Positions 1 through 8,304 of a stretch of DNA of 64,000 nt are shown here, in pieces. A program made the translations under genes and the position numbers. How positions within the stretch are numbered: the first letter of the stretch is position 1; every line of letters starts with the position of its first letter. Source of the stretch: Aestuariivirga litoralis (lineage in GTDB: Bacteria > Pseudomonadota > Alphaproteobacteria > Rhizobiales > Aestuariivirgaceae); contig NZ_WAHS01000001.1 in the NCBI RefSeq assembly GCF_015714715.1, positions 2,057,001 to 2,121,000 on the forward strand. The letters run 5' to 3'. Below the pieces are notes generated by a model that saw only the letters and a list, made by a program, of their open reading frames with translations, was not told the DNA's origin and made no database searches.

Positions 1-274
1 TGGCAATGACGTGATGGTGGTGAAGATCAAGGGTGAATTCACCTGGCACAGCCATGCTGATACCGATGATTTTTTCCATGTGCTGAAGGGCAAGCTGAAG
101 ATCAAGCTGCGCGACGGCGATGTGGAACTGGGGCCGGGCGAAATCTACATTGTGCCTAAGGGTGTGGAGCATTGCCCGGTGGCGGAGGAAGAAGTGCACT
201 TGCTGCTGGTGGAGCCCGCCGGCACGCCCAATACGGGCGATATGGCGACGGCGGCGAAGAAAGAATATCTCTAG
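1..274 (+). CDS. Cupin domain protein (5' end outside window)
   Basis: The reading frame is open from the first bases (frame beginning at base 2), so the gene starts upstream of the window. The visible 90 or so residues are a small single-domain cupin. The first cupin motif is seen as WHSHADTDDFFHVLKG, with both metal-binding histidines, but aspartate where many family members have glutamate. The second motif is the GPGEIYIVPKGVEHCP stretch. Such proteins fold as a beta-barrel and often bind a metal, but the substrate cannot be told. Its 3' end overlaps the convergent phosphatase gene by 4 bp. Confidence 0.85.
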   Translation, partial: GNDVMVVKIKGEFTWHSHADTDDFFHVLKGKLKIKLRDGDVELGPGEIYIVPKGVEHCPVAEEEVHLLLVEPAGTPNTGDMATAAKKEYL

Positions 275-693
275 GCGGTAAACCGCGCCTTTACGCGTTT
301 CACCAGATCATCGCGCACCGCGCGATAGGAATCCAAAATTTGTTCGCGGCTGCCTGATGCCGTGGATGGATCGGCGATCGGCCAATTTTCCACATGGATG
401 GCATTGGTACGCGCCATGTCGTGGGCCTTGGCATCGGCTTCTGGCGACAGCGTGATCAGTAAGTCGAATGCCGAGTCCTCTAGATCTTCAAACGAATGAG
501 GGCGGTGGGTTTTGAGATCGAGGCCGATTTCATCCATGACCAAAGCAACGAAGGGATCGGGATCACCCGCTGCAATGCCGCAGGAGGCAACATAGATTTT
601 CGAACCCATATAATGATGCAGGATCGCTGCGGCCATGGGTGAGCGGATGGCATTCATGGTGCAGGCGAAAAGCACGGCGCGGGGATGGGTCAT
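271..693 (-). CDS. Low molecular weight phosphotyrosine phosphatase / ArsC-like protein
   Basis: A 140-residue protein with the CX5R phosphate-binding loop close to the N-terminus (CTMNAIRS, Cys11 to Arg17) and a late DP motif (IADPST) that supplies the general acid in this family. Members are cytoplasmic protein-tyrosine phosphatases or thioredoxin-type arsenate reductases. The sequence alone does not separate the two, and no arsenic genes are nearby. The start overlaps the stop of the UPF0262 gene by 4 bp (ATGA type), so it is translated in one operon with murA, DUF2948 and UPF0262. This order is typical of Hyphomicrobiales. Confidence 0.85.
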   Translation of the reverse strand: MTHPRAVLFACTMNAIRSPMAAAILHHYMGSKIYVASCGIAAGDPDPFVALVMDEIGLDLKTHRPHSFEDLEDSAFDLLITLSPEADAKAHDMARTNAIHVENWPIADPSTASGSREQILDSYRAVRDDLVKRVKARFTA

Positions 694-1172
694 CTCACGC
701 CTCCTGCCGTCAAGGCGCAGACCAGCGTGAACAGGCGGCGCGCCGTGTCGAAATCCATGGTGGCCTTGTCTTTCAAACGCTCCTGCAGAATCTCGCTGCC
801 TTCATTATGGATGGCGCGCCTCGCCATATCCACCGCTTCGATGGATTGCGGGTTGGAGGCCTTCACCGCCAGCACATAGGAATCGCAGATCTGCACATAA
901 TCCTTCACCACGCGCCTGAACGGCGAGAGCGACAGACCAAATGTGTGCAGGCTCTGCCCAGAATCCGATGAGAAGGCGAGCACCAGCCTCTGGTCCTGTG
1001 CGGTGACATGTAGACGGTAAGGGCCGGGCTTGCCATTGCTCAGGGCAAAGTCATTGCCTTCCAGCAGATCGTGAATAGCTTGGGCGCGGTCCTGCGCAGC
1101 CTCGGGCGTGGCATGAAGCCCTAAACTTTCATCGATGGAAACGCCAATCAGGCGGCTGGGACTGGGGGCCAA
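690..1172 (-). CDS. UPF0262 family protein
   Basis: A 160-residue protein matching the alphaproteobacterial UPF0262 family. Diagnostic stretches are SIDESLG near the N-terminus, SPFRRVVKDYVQICDSY in the middle, and FDTARRLFTLVCALT at the C-terminus. No biochemical function is established for the family. It sits between DUF2948 and the phosphatase gene on the same strand. In many relatives hisD lies between DUF2948 and UPF0262; here the two are 3 bp apart with no hisD. There is no signal peptide or membrane segment, so it is probably cytosolic. Confidence 0.85.
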   Translation of the reverse strand: MAPSPSRLIGVSIDESLGLHATPEAAQDRAQAIHDLLEGNDFALSNGKPGPYRLHVTAQDQRLVLAFSSDSGQSLHTFGLSLSPFRRVVKDYVQICDSYVLAVKASNPQSIEAVDMARRAIHNEGSEILQERLKDKATMDFDTARRLFTLVCALTAGGVR

Positions 1173-1175
1173 GAT

Positions 1176-1595
1176 TCACTCCCCGTGGGCGGGAATGTGT
1201 TGGGTGGCCCAGGCGCCGCCCAAATCTGTCAGCGTGGCATTGATGCAGGCCACTTTCAGCTTGATCGCCATACCGCCGGAAAACATCAGCGTGATGATAC
1301 CCGCCGGATCCTTTTTCGCCACAGGCGCAAAGGTCACGGCGAGCAGTGATAACACAGCGTCACGGCCAGAGGCAGGCAGGCCCGCTGACTGAACGGATTC
1401 CACATCGTCAAAATGCAGGCCAGCGCGGCGACGCTCGGATTTCGGAAGCGCGTCCCAGGCAAAGCGGTTGGTGACTAGTGCAAAGCGGCGGCGCTTCTGG
1501 TCAAAATTCAGGTCTTCGCGCTTCAACAGCGCATCCTGAATCTGGGCCGAGATCACTGCCAGATCCGCCTCGTCCGCCGCCGTCAATCGCAGCAT
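1176..1595 (-). CDS. DUF2948 family protein
   Basis: A 139-residue protein of the alphaproteobacterial DUF2948 family. Recognisable features are the N-terminal LRLTAADEADLAVISAQIQD, the FALVTNRFAWD segment, the RRRAGLHFDDVESVQSAG segment and a lysine-rich beta segment near the C-terminus (AIKLKVACINATLTDLG). Function is unknown. The gene begins 1 bp after the murA stop and is clearly in the same operon. No transmembrane or export signal is visible. Family assignment is confident; any role is not. Confidence 0.85.
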   Translation of the reverse strand: MLRLTAADEADLAVISAQIQDALLKREDLNFDQKRRRFALVTNRFAWDALPKSERRRAGLHFDDVESVQSAGLPASGRDAVLSLLAVTFAPVAKKDPAGIITLMFSGGMAIKLKVACINATLTDLGGAWATQHIPAHGE

Positions 1596-1596
1596 A

Positions 1597-2889
1597 TCAG
1601 GCCCCGGAAATGCGCGTCACATCGGCACCCACGGCCGAGAGCTTGCCTTCGAGATCTTCAAAGCCACGGTCCAGGTGATAGACCCGGTGCAGCATGGTTT
1701 CGCCTTCGGCGGCGAGTGCTGCAATGACCAGCGACACCGAAGCGCGCAGGTCAGTTGCCATCACGTCAGCGCCGGTGAGCTTCTGCACGCCATGCACTTC
1801 CGCCATGTTGCCATTGACGCGAATGTCCGCACCAAAGCGGGCCAGTTCCTGCACATGCATGAAGCGGTTTTCGAAAATGGTTTCGCGGATATGGCTCTTG
1901 CCCTTGGCCATGGTCATCAAGCCCATGAACTGCGCCTGCAAGTCGGTGGGGAAGCCCGGATAGGGATCGGTGGTCACATCCACGGGGAGAATGCCGGAGC
2001 CATTGCGCTTCACGCGCATGCCTTCATTGTTGGTGGTGATTTCGAGGCCAGCGCGCTGCAGCGTGAGGATCACGTCCGCCAGCGTATCGGCGCGCGCACC
2101 ACGCAAGGTCACATCGCCACCGGCCATGCCAGCCAGCATGGCATAGGTGCCGGTTTCGATGCGGTCTGCCACCACGGTGTGTTCCGCGCCATGCAGCGAA
2201 GTGACGCCGGTGATGTTCAGATTGCGGGTGCCGATGCCTTCGATCTTGGCGCCCATCTTCACCAGGCATTCCGCCACGTCGGTGATTTCCGGTTCGGTGG
2301 CGGCGTTTTCAATGGTGGTGTCGCCATGGGCGAGAACGGCCGCCATCAGTGCGACATGAGTGGCACCAACCGAGACTTTCGGGAAGAAGATATGTCCGCC
2401 CTTGAGGCCCTTCTTGGCCTTGGCGATGACATAGCCCTGCTCGATCACCATTTCAGCACCGAGCTTTTCCATGGCGAGCAAGAGCAGATCGACAGGGCGG
2501 GTGCCGATGGCACAGCCGCCGGGCAGCGACACCTTGGCTTCGCCCATGCGGCCCATCAGCGGGCCCAGTACCCAGAAGGAGGCGCGCATCTTGGAGACGA
2601 GTTCGTAAGGGGCCGTCGTGTCAACAATGCTCTTGGCGGAGATCTTCAGAGTTTCGCCGGCATTTTCGGCTGCACCGGCGCGCTTGCCGGCGGTCATGAT
2701 ATCCACGCCGTGGTTTTGCAGGATGCGTTGCAACTGGCGCACGTCGGCGAGGCGCGGCACGTTATGCAAAGTAACGGTGTCGGCCGTGAGCATCGGAATG
2801 ATCATCAATGGCAGGGCGGCATTTTTTGCGCCCGAAATATTGATCACGCCATTCAGCTTGTTGCCACCGCGAATGCGGATACGATCCAT
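1597..2889 (-). CDS. murA: UDP-N-acetylglucosamine 1-carboxyvinyltransferase MurA
   Basis: MurA transfers enolpyruvate from PEP to UDP-GlcNAc, the first committed step of peptidoglycan synthesis in the cytoplasm. The 430-residue length is standard. Lys22-Asn23 lie in the [11 protein letters not shown] motif, and the catalytic cysteine that fosfomycin attacks is present in [15 protein letters not shown] chose the ATG at 2889 over an in-frame start 36 bp upstream, because the protein then begins [14 protein letters not shown] like other MurA proteins. A purine-rich GGGGAC stretch precedes it. It is the first gene of the murA-DUF2948-UPF0262-phosphatase operon. Confidence 0.97.
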   Translation of the reverse strand: MDRIRIRGGNKLNGVINISGAKNAALPLMIIPMLTADTVTLHNVPRLADVRQLQRILQNHGVDIMTAGKRAGAAENAGETLKISAKSIVDTTAPYELVSKMRASFWVLGPLMGRMGEAKVSLPGGCAIGTRPVDLLLLAMEKLGAEMVIEQGYVIAKAKKGLKGGHIFFPKVSVGATHVALMAAVLAHGDTTIENAATEPEITDVAECLVKMGAKIEGIGTRNLNITGVTSLHGAEHTVVADRIETGTYAMLAGMAGGDVTLRGARADTLADVILTLQRAGLEITTNNEGMRVKRNGSGILPVDVTTDPYPGFPTDLQAQFMGLMTMAKGKSHIRETIFENRFMHVQELARFGADIRVNGNMAEVHGVQKLTGADVMATDLRASVSLVIAALAAEGETMLHRVYHLDRGFEDLEGKLSAVGADVTRISGA

Positions 2890-3028
2890 GAAAGTCCCCA
2901 AATCTGGGGTGCCTGTGAGCGCCACCCCTTAAGATTGCAATTCTTGAGCAGCTTAAATAGAGGCTGCGCCGTTCAAATCAACCTGCATTTTTGCATGTGC
3001 CTAATGGCGAAAAAGGGGCGGCAGGGGA

Positions 3029-3889
3029 CTACCCCTTCAGCTTCTTCGCCAGTTCGGCGCGGTAGGGGCTGGAGGGATAGGTGCCGAGGATTTTCATGTA
3101 GGAGGTGAAGAATTCCAACTCCTCCAGCGCAAATTGCAAGCCGCGGTCCTGTGGGTGGCCTTCCACGTCGGCGTAGAACTGCGTTGCGTTGAACTGGCCT
3201 TCGATCTGGTAGCTCTCCAGCTTGGTCATGTTGATGCCGTTGGTGGCAAAGCCGCCCATCGCCTTGTAGAGCGCGGCGGGCACGTTGCGCACCCGGAAGA
3301 CGAAGCTGGTCATCACCGGGCCATTCCCGGGCTTGGATACTTGCGGCTTCTTCGACAGGATGACGAAACGGGTGGTGTTGTGATCCTCGTCCTCAATGTC
3401 GCGGGCGGCAATTTGCAGGCCGTAGATTTCACCGGCCAGTTTGGTGGCGATGGCGGCGCGCGTGCGGTCCTTGATTTCGGCCAGCTCGCGGGCGGCACCC
3501 GCCGTATCAACCGCCACGACGGCCTGCAGCTTGTGGGCCTTGATGGCCTTGCGGCACTGGCCCAGAGCGTGGACATGACTGTGTACGGTCTTCACGTCCT
3601 TGAGCTTCACGCCGGGCAGCACCAGCAGTTGGAAGCGGATGCGCAGGAAATGTTCGCCCACGATCCACAGGCCGGAATCCGGCAGGAGATGATGCACATC
3701 GGCCACACGGCCGGCGGTGGTGTTTTCAATGGCAATCATGGCGAGATCCGCCCGGCCGTCTTTCACCGCCTGAAAGGCATCCTCGAAGGTGTGGCATGGC
3801 ATGGGCTCATGGTCGGGCCTCGCTTCCAGGCAGGCAATGTGGGAATTGGCACCCGGCTCGCCCTGATAGGCAATTTTCTTCTTCGACAT
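3029..3889 (-). CDS. pheA: Prephenate dehydratase PheA (monofunctional, with ACT domain)
   Basis: This enzyme converts prephenate to phenylpyruvate in phenylalanine synthesis. The 286-residue protein has a periplasmic-binding-like catalytic domain up to about residue 185, ending in the family motif NTTRFVIL, followed by a C-terminal ACT domain that normally binds phenylalanine for feedback control. No chorismate mutase domain is fused. The ACT motif usually written ESRP reads ESYQ here (MTKLESYQ). As far as I recall this is common in alphaproteobacterial PheA and is not damage. It follows the kdsB-like gene with 2 bp between them, so the two are probably co-transcribed. Confidence 0.95.
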   Translation of the reverse strand: MSKKKIAYQGEPGANSHIACLEARPDHEPMPCHTFEDAFQAVKDGRADLAMIAIENTTAGRVADVHHLLPDSGLWIVGEHFLRIRFQLLVLPGVKLKDVKTVHSHVHALGQCRKAIKAHKLQAVVAVDTAGAARELAEIKDRTRAAIATKLAGEIYGLQIAARDIEDEDHNTTRFVILSKKPQVSKPGNGPVMTSFVFRVRNVPAALYKAMGGFATNGINMTKLESYQIEGQFNATQFYADVEGHPQDRGLQFALEELEFFTSYMKILGTYPSSPYRAELAKKLKG

Positions 3890-3891
3890 GT

Positions 3892-4614
3892 TCAGGCTTT
3901 CCAGAGACGCCGGATGGCATCCAGATCGGAGGCCGTATCGACAGTCAAAGGCGGCCTGTCAACCTTGACGGCGGCGCATCGGAGACCGGCGGACAAAGCG
4001 CGGGGGATTTCGCTGCCCAGGGCCTTTTCCTGCGGCATCACCGGCAAGGCGGCAAATTTCTCCAGCGCGGCGCGGCGCCAGGCCAGAACCGGGATGTGCT
4101 GGTAGGCATCCTCGCCTTCGGCCAGCGGCTCAAGATTGCGCAGATAAGCGACTTCACGCTCGGTTGACAACGGGGCCACCACCTTGTTTTGGCCAGGGCG
4201 CCAGGCTTGCGCCGGGGCGGCCAGCGTGGCGAAATCCACATCGTCATTGGTGAGGCCGGCGAGGCAGAGGCTTAAATCCAGCACTGGAATGGCAGCTAAC
4301 TCGCTGGGATAGACCAGCAGATGGGTGATTGTCCGCTGCGGGTCGCGCATGGCGATGATGGCCGCCGCCAGGTCAGAGGGTGCGGGTTTCAGGCCCGAAG
4401 CCACCAGCGCATCTCCGCCGCCTACCCTCACTGATTCAGCCACCTTGTTCTCTGCGGTGGCCACCAGCACCCTGCCCAGCTTGGCCTGTTCGGCCTGTTC
4501 TATGGCCCTGAGCACCAGGGGCTTTCCGCCCACATCCAGCATGGGCTTGCCCGGCATGCCGGCACCCGCCATGCTGGCGGAAATCACAAGGACAGTGTTC
4601 TCGAATTCGATCAT
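3892..4614 (-). CDS. KdsB-like protein (CMP-Kdo synthetase fold), catalytic motifs degenerate
   Basis: At the locus where relatives carry kdsB (between cycM and pheA) lies a 240-residue protein with the overall KdsB layout: MPGKPMLDVGGKPLVLRA near the N-terminus, a VDFATLAAP segment, YQHIPVLAWRRAALEKFAAL, and a C-terminal LTVDTASDLDAIRRL. Genuine KdsB has basic residues in IPARxxSTRLPGKP, an SGTDR motif, and a QGD metal-binding motif. The equivalent positions here read VISASMAGAGMPGKP, GGGDALVASG and LLVYPSE, so all three are lost. It may be an inactive paralogue, or a sugar-nucleotidyltransferase with altered chemistry. Family placement is good; CMP-Kdo synthetase activity is doubtful. Confidence 0.7.
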   Translation of the reverse strand: MIEFENTVLVISASMAGAGMPGKPMLDVGGKPLVLRAIEQAEQAKLGRVLVATAENKVAESVRVGGGDALVASGLKPAPSDLAAAIIAMRDPQRTITHLLVYPSELAAIPVLDLSLCLAGLTNDDVDFATLAAPAQAWRPGQNKVVAPLSTEREVAYLRNLEPLAEGEDAYQHIPVLAWRRAALEKFAALPVMPQEKALGSEIPRALSAGLRCAAVKVDRPPLTVDTASDLDAIRRLWKA

Positions 4615-4735
4615 CTGATATGGGCTAAAGGGCCTTTGGGGCGCGGCAAATTGGCGTGGTGTTTATTGCGGGTGGAATCGTTATAAGCTGCCCAACTGAT
4701 TTTTGGCTTGTTATTTTTGAGAGGCTTGAGGGACG

Positions 4736-5278
4736 ATGGACAGCTTTGAGTGGAACAAGATTTTCGGCGCAGTTCTGGGCACCGGATTGCTGGTTTTCGC
4801 CTTGAAGATCGTCGCTGGCGGGCTGTTCCACGGCGAGCCGCCGGAAAAGCCGGGATTTGCCATTGCTGTCGCTGAAGCGGGGACTGCTGAAGCGGGCGCA
4901 CCTGCCGTGGCTGACGCCTCGATCGGCACCCGCCTTGCCAAGGCCGATGTGGCCAAGGGCCAGGCTGGCGCCAAGGCTTGCGCCGCGTGCCATGATTTCA
5001 CCAAGGGCGGACCTGACAAGGTTGGCCCCAATCTTTACGGCGTGGTTGGCCGCCCGATGGATGGCGACGGCAAGTTCGCCTATTCCGAAGGCATGAAGGC
5101 GATGGCCGGCCAAAACTGGGATTACGACCATCTCGATCACTGGCTGAAATCCCCCAAGGACATGGTCAAGGGCACCAAGATGGCCTTTGGCGGCATCAGC
5201 AATGCGCAGAACCGCGCCGACGTGATTGCCTATCTTGCTTCTCTGTCAGATTCGCCGGTGCCGTTCCCGGCGCCGTAA
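4736..5278 (+). CDS. cycM: Membrane-anchored c-type cytochrome (CycM/c552 type)
   Basis: The 180-residue protein has an uncleaved N-terminal membrane anchor (about residues 9-28), an alanine-rich linker, and one class I cytochrome c domain with heme site CAACH and the distal methionine in GTKMAFGG. In rhizobia and Bradyrhizobium, CycM carries electrons from the bc1 complex to aa3 oxidase at the periplasmic face. It is divergent from the kdsB-like/pheA pair, an arrangement that is common in Hyphomicrobiales. A strong intrinsic terminator follows the stop codon, so the gene is probably monocistronic. Confidence 0.92.
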   Translation: MDSFEWNKIFGAVLGTGLLVFALKIVAGGLFHGEPPEKPGFAIAVAEAGTAEAGAPAVADASIGTRLAKADVAKGQAGAKACAACHDFTKGGPDKVGPNLYGVVGRPMDGDGKFAYSEGMKAMAGQNWDYDHLDHWLKSPKDMVKGTKMAFGGISNAQNRADVIAYLASLSDSPVPFPAP

Positions 5279-5298
5279 TTTCGACATGACTGAATCCG

Positions 5299-5330
5299 AA
5301 CACCGGCTGGAACCCAGCCGGTGTTTTTTT
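5299..5330 (+). terminator. Rho-independent terminator after cycM
   Basis: A perfect 10-bp stem (CACCGGCTGG, 5301-5310, with CCAGCCGGTG, 5314-5323) has a 3-nt loop and is followed by seven T residues at 5324-5330. It lies 20 bp after the cycM stop codon and separates cycM from the yej operon. Confidence 0.95.
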
Positions 5331-5371
5331 ATGCGGATAAGTGGGTTAGGCTGAACCGAATCAATATTGGA

Positions 5372-7222
5372 ATGCTGATGATCAATCGCCGTTTGCTGCT
5401 GAAACTGGCTGGGCTTGCGCCCTTCGCGCGGGTACCTGCAGCCTTCGCAGATGAGGCCGAATTCAAGCATGCGATCTCGCTGTTCGACGACATCAAGTAT
5501 TCCCCTGGCTTCAAGCAGTTTGACTACGTGAATTCCACGGCCCCCAAGGGCGGGCGTTTCCGCATGCCGGCTTATGGCACCTTTGACAGTTTGAACCCCT
5601 ATACCGTGAATGGCGATCCGGCCGCGGTCAGCGTGCTGGACACGCTGATGGAGCGTTCGCTCGACGAGCCTTCGACCATGTATGGCCTGATCGCCGAGAG
5701 CCTGAGCTTTCCGGATGATAAATCCCGCGTGGTGTTCCGTCTCAATCCGACCGCTCGCTTTCACGATGGCAAGGCGATCACGCCGGACGATGTGATCTTC
5801 AGCCTCGAAACATTGAAGGCCAATCTCGCCACGCAAGCCGCCTATTACAAGAATGTCGAGAAGGTGGAACAGACGGGTGATCATGAAGTGACCTTCGTGT
5901 TCAACCAGAAGGACAACCGCGAGCTCCCCTCCATCGTGGCCGAGCTTCCGGTTTTGCCCAAGCATTGGTGGACGGTACTGGGTGCTGACGGCAAGCCGCG
6001 CGACACCAATGCCGCCTCGCTGGAAATTCCACTGGGTTCCGGCGCCTACAAGTTCAAGCAGGTGGTGCCCGGCTCCACCATCATCCTTGAGCGGGTGCCG
6101 GATTACTGGGCCAAGGATCTGCCGGTGAATGTGGGGCAGAACAATTTTGATGAATTGCACTATCTCTATTTCCAGAGCGTGCAGGTGGCCTTTGAGGGCT
6201 TCAAGGGCGACCAATATGACTACCAGTATGAAACCAGCTCCAAGCAATGGGCCACGGGTTACGATTTCCCGGCGGTGACTGCGGGCAAGGTGGTCAAAGA
6301 GACAATCGCGCTCAAGCAAGTGCATGGCATGCAGGGCTATGTGCTCAATCTGCGCAAACCGAAATTCCAGGACATTCGCGTGCGCCAGGCGATGAACCTG
6401 GCTTTTGATTTTGAATGGTCGAACACCAATCTGTTTTACGGGCTGTACAAGCGCTCGCGATCCTTCTTCAACAATTCCGAGCTGGAAGCCACCGGGCTTC
6501 CTTCGCCTCAAGAACTGGCATTGCTCGAGCCGCTGAAAGACAAGCTGCCGCCGGAAGTGTTCACCACCGAATATCAAAATCCCACCAATCCCGATGGCGC
6601 GGCGCGGCGCAAGAATTTGCAGGCGGCTTCCAAGCTGCTCGATGCGGCGGGCTGGAAAGCTGTCGATGATGGCGGCAAGCGCGTGCTGAAGAATGACAAG
6701 GGCGAAGTGCTGAGCGTGGAATTCGTTCTGGACAGCCCGCTGTTTGAACGCATTACCCTGCCTTACAAGCAGCAATTGGAATTGCTGGGGTTTGTTGTCA
6801 GTGTGCGCACGCTGGATGATGCGCAAATCACCAAGCTGCGGCAGACTTTCGACTATGACATTATTGTGCATTCCTATGGGCAATCGATGTCACCCGGCAA
6901 TGAGCAACGGTTTTTCTGGGGCAGTACCGAGGCCGACAAGCAGGGTTCGCAGAATTATGCCGGCATCAAGAACGAGGCGATTGACGCGCTGATCGAAAAG
7001 CTGATCTTCGTCAAAGACCGCAAGGAGCTGATCACCGCCTGCCGCGCGCTGGACCGGGCGCTGATCTGGAATAGCTATATCATTCCACAATGGTTCGGCC
7101 CCGATGAGCGCATCGCCCATTGGGACCGCTTTGGCCGCCCTGATAAAGCACCGGATTACGCATTGGGCGTGCCCACCAATTGGTGGTGGGATGAAGAACG
7201 CGCCAAGAAGATCGGCGGCTGA
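5372..7222 (+). CDS. yejA: Peptide ABC transporter substrate-binding protein (YejA-like)
   Basis: A 616-residue periplasmic solute-binding protein of the SBP family 5 (DppA/OppA type), subgroup YejA. It begins with a twin-arginine-like signal (NRRLLLKLAG, then AAFA before the mature part). The mature part has typical peptide-binding features such as GTFDSLNPYT, FRLNPTARFHDGKAITPDDV and a C-terminal NWWWDEERAKK. The earlier in-frame start at 5321 lies inside the cycM terminator, so I chose ATG 5372 (5378 is also possible). The stop overlaps the yejB start by 1 bp. YejABEF imports peptides; known family roles include microcin C uptake and resistance to host peptides. Confidence 0.92.
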   Translation: MLMINRRLLLKLAGLAPFARVPAAFADEAEFKHAISLFDDIKYSPGFKQFDYVNSTAPKGGRFRMPAYGTFDSLNPYTVNGDPAAVSVLDTLMERSLDEPSTMYGLIAESLSFPDDKSRVVFRLNPTARFHDGKAITPDDVIFSLETLKANLATQAAYYKNVEKVEQTGDHEVTFVFNQKDNRELPSIVAELPVLPKHWWTVLGADGKPRDTNAASLEIPLGSGAYKFKQVVPGSTIILERVPDYWAKDLPVNVGQNNFDELHYLYFQSVQVAFEGFKGDQYDYQYETSSKQWATGYDFPAVTAGKVVKETIALKQVHGMQGYVLNLRKPKFQDIRVRQAMNLAFDFEWSNTNLFYGLYKRSRSFFNNSELEATGLPSPQELALLEPLKDKLPPEVFTTEYQNPTNPDGAARRKNLQAASKLLDAAGWKAVDDGGKRVLKNDKGEVLSVEFVLDSPLFERITLPYKQQLELLGFVVSVRTLDDAQITKLRQTFDYDIIVHSYGQSMSPGNEQRFFWGSTEADKQGSQNYAGIKNEAIDALIEKLIFVKDRKELITACRALDRALIWNSYIIPQWFGPDERIAHWDRFGRPDKAPDYALGVPTNWWWDEERAKKIGG

Positions 7223-8304
7223 TGGGTTCCTATATCGTCAAACGCCTACTGCTGATGATCCCTACCTTGCTGGGCGCATTGGCGATCACTTTTCTGGTCA
7301 CGCAATTCGTGCCCGGCGGGCCGGTGGAACAGCTGATTTCGAAGCTGGATCAGAATAGCCAGCAGGATGCGCAGCTCAATGGCGGCAGCGAAAATCTTTC
7401 CGTCGATGCCAATGGCAATTCCACCTATCGCGGTGCGCGTGGCATTGATCCCGCCATCATCAAGAAATGGGAAAAGCAATTCGGCTTCGACAAGCCGCCG
7501 CTGGAACGCTTTGGTTCAATGATCTGGAATTATGCGCGCTTTGATTTCGGCGATAGCTATTTCCAGTCGAAGCCAGTGGGGCAACTTATTCTCTCAAAGT
7601 TACCGGTTTCGATTTCGCTGGGCATCTGGCTGATGCTGATTTCCTATGCGATCTCCATTCCGCTCGGCATTGCGAAAGCCGTGCGCGAGGGCACGCGGTT
7701 TGATGTGTGGACCTCTGCTGTCATCAGCTTCGGATATGCCATTCCGAATTTCATCTTCGCGATTTTCCTGATCGTGTTGTTTGCCGGCGGCAGCTACTGG
7801 AACTGGTTTCCGCTTCGCGGTCTGACGTCTGACAATTTTTCCGAGCTTTCATTGCTGGGCAAGATCGGCGACTATTTCTGGCATCTCACGCTGCCGCTGA
7901 TCGCCATGGGCGTTTCAGCCTTCGCCACCACCACCTTGCTGACCAAGAATTCCTTTCTGGATGAAATCCGCAAGCAATATGTGATCACCGCACGGGCCAA
8001 GGGATTGAGCGAGCGCCGCGTGCTTTACGGCCATGTGTTCCGCAATGCCATGCTGCTGGTGATCTCCGGGTTCCCCGGCGCGTTCATTAGCGCGTTTTTT
8101 ACGGGATCGCTGCTGATCGAACAGGTGTTCTCGCTGGATGGGCTGGGGTTGCTCACATACAAATCCGCGGTGAACCGCGACTATGCGGTGGTGTTTGCCT
8201 CGCTCTGGGTTTTCACGCTGATCGGGCTGTTCATCGCGCTGATTTCAGATCTCATGTATACCTGGATCGATCCGCGCATCGATTTTGAATCGCGGGAAGT
8301 GTGA
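7222..8304 (+). CDS. yejB: Peptide ABC transporter permease YejB
   Basis: A 360-residue inner-membrane permease of the DppB/OppB type. The N-terminal helix (about residues 9-28) is followed by a periplasmic insert that is long for the family, then five further helices. The cytoplasmic coupling loop is seen as YVITARAKGLSERRVLYGHVF, the EAA motif that docks on the ATPase. Start and stop both overlap neighbours by one base (TGATG), showing translational coupling in the yejABEF operon. The C-terminus DPRIDFESREV matches YejB proteins. Confidence 0.94.
   Translation: MGSYIVKRLLLMIPTLLGALAITFLVTQFVPGGPVEQLISKLDQNSQQDAQLNGGSENLSVDANGNSTYRGARGIDPAIIKKWEKQFGFDKPPLERFGSMIWNYARFDFGDSYFQSKPVGQLILSKLPVSISLGIWLMLISYAISIPLGIAKAVREGTRFDVWTSAVISFGYAIPNFIFAIFLIVLFAGGSYWNWFPLRGLTSDNFSELSLLGKIGDYFWHLTLPLIAMGVSAFATTTLLTKNSFLDEIRKQYVITARAKGLSERRVLYGHVFRNAMLLVISGFPGAFISAFFTGSLLIEQVFSLDGLGLLTYKSAVNRDYAVVFASLWVFTLIGLFIALISDLMYTWIDPRIDFESREV

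Noticed and set aside
1675-3108. Long plus-strand open frame (477 codons) opposite murA
   Set aside because: It mirrors the murA codons in the antisense frame; composition is His/Gly/Ala-rich with no domain. GC-rich third positions make such antisense frames common.
5246-6883. 545-codon minus-strand open frame opposite yejA
   Set aside because: Antisense shadow of a well-supported gene, with no recognisable motif and no ribosome site.
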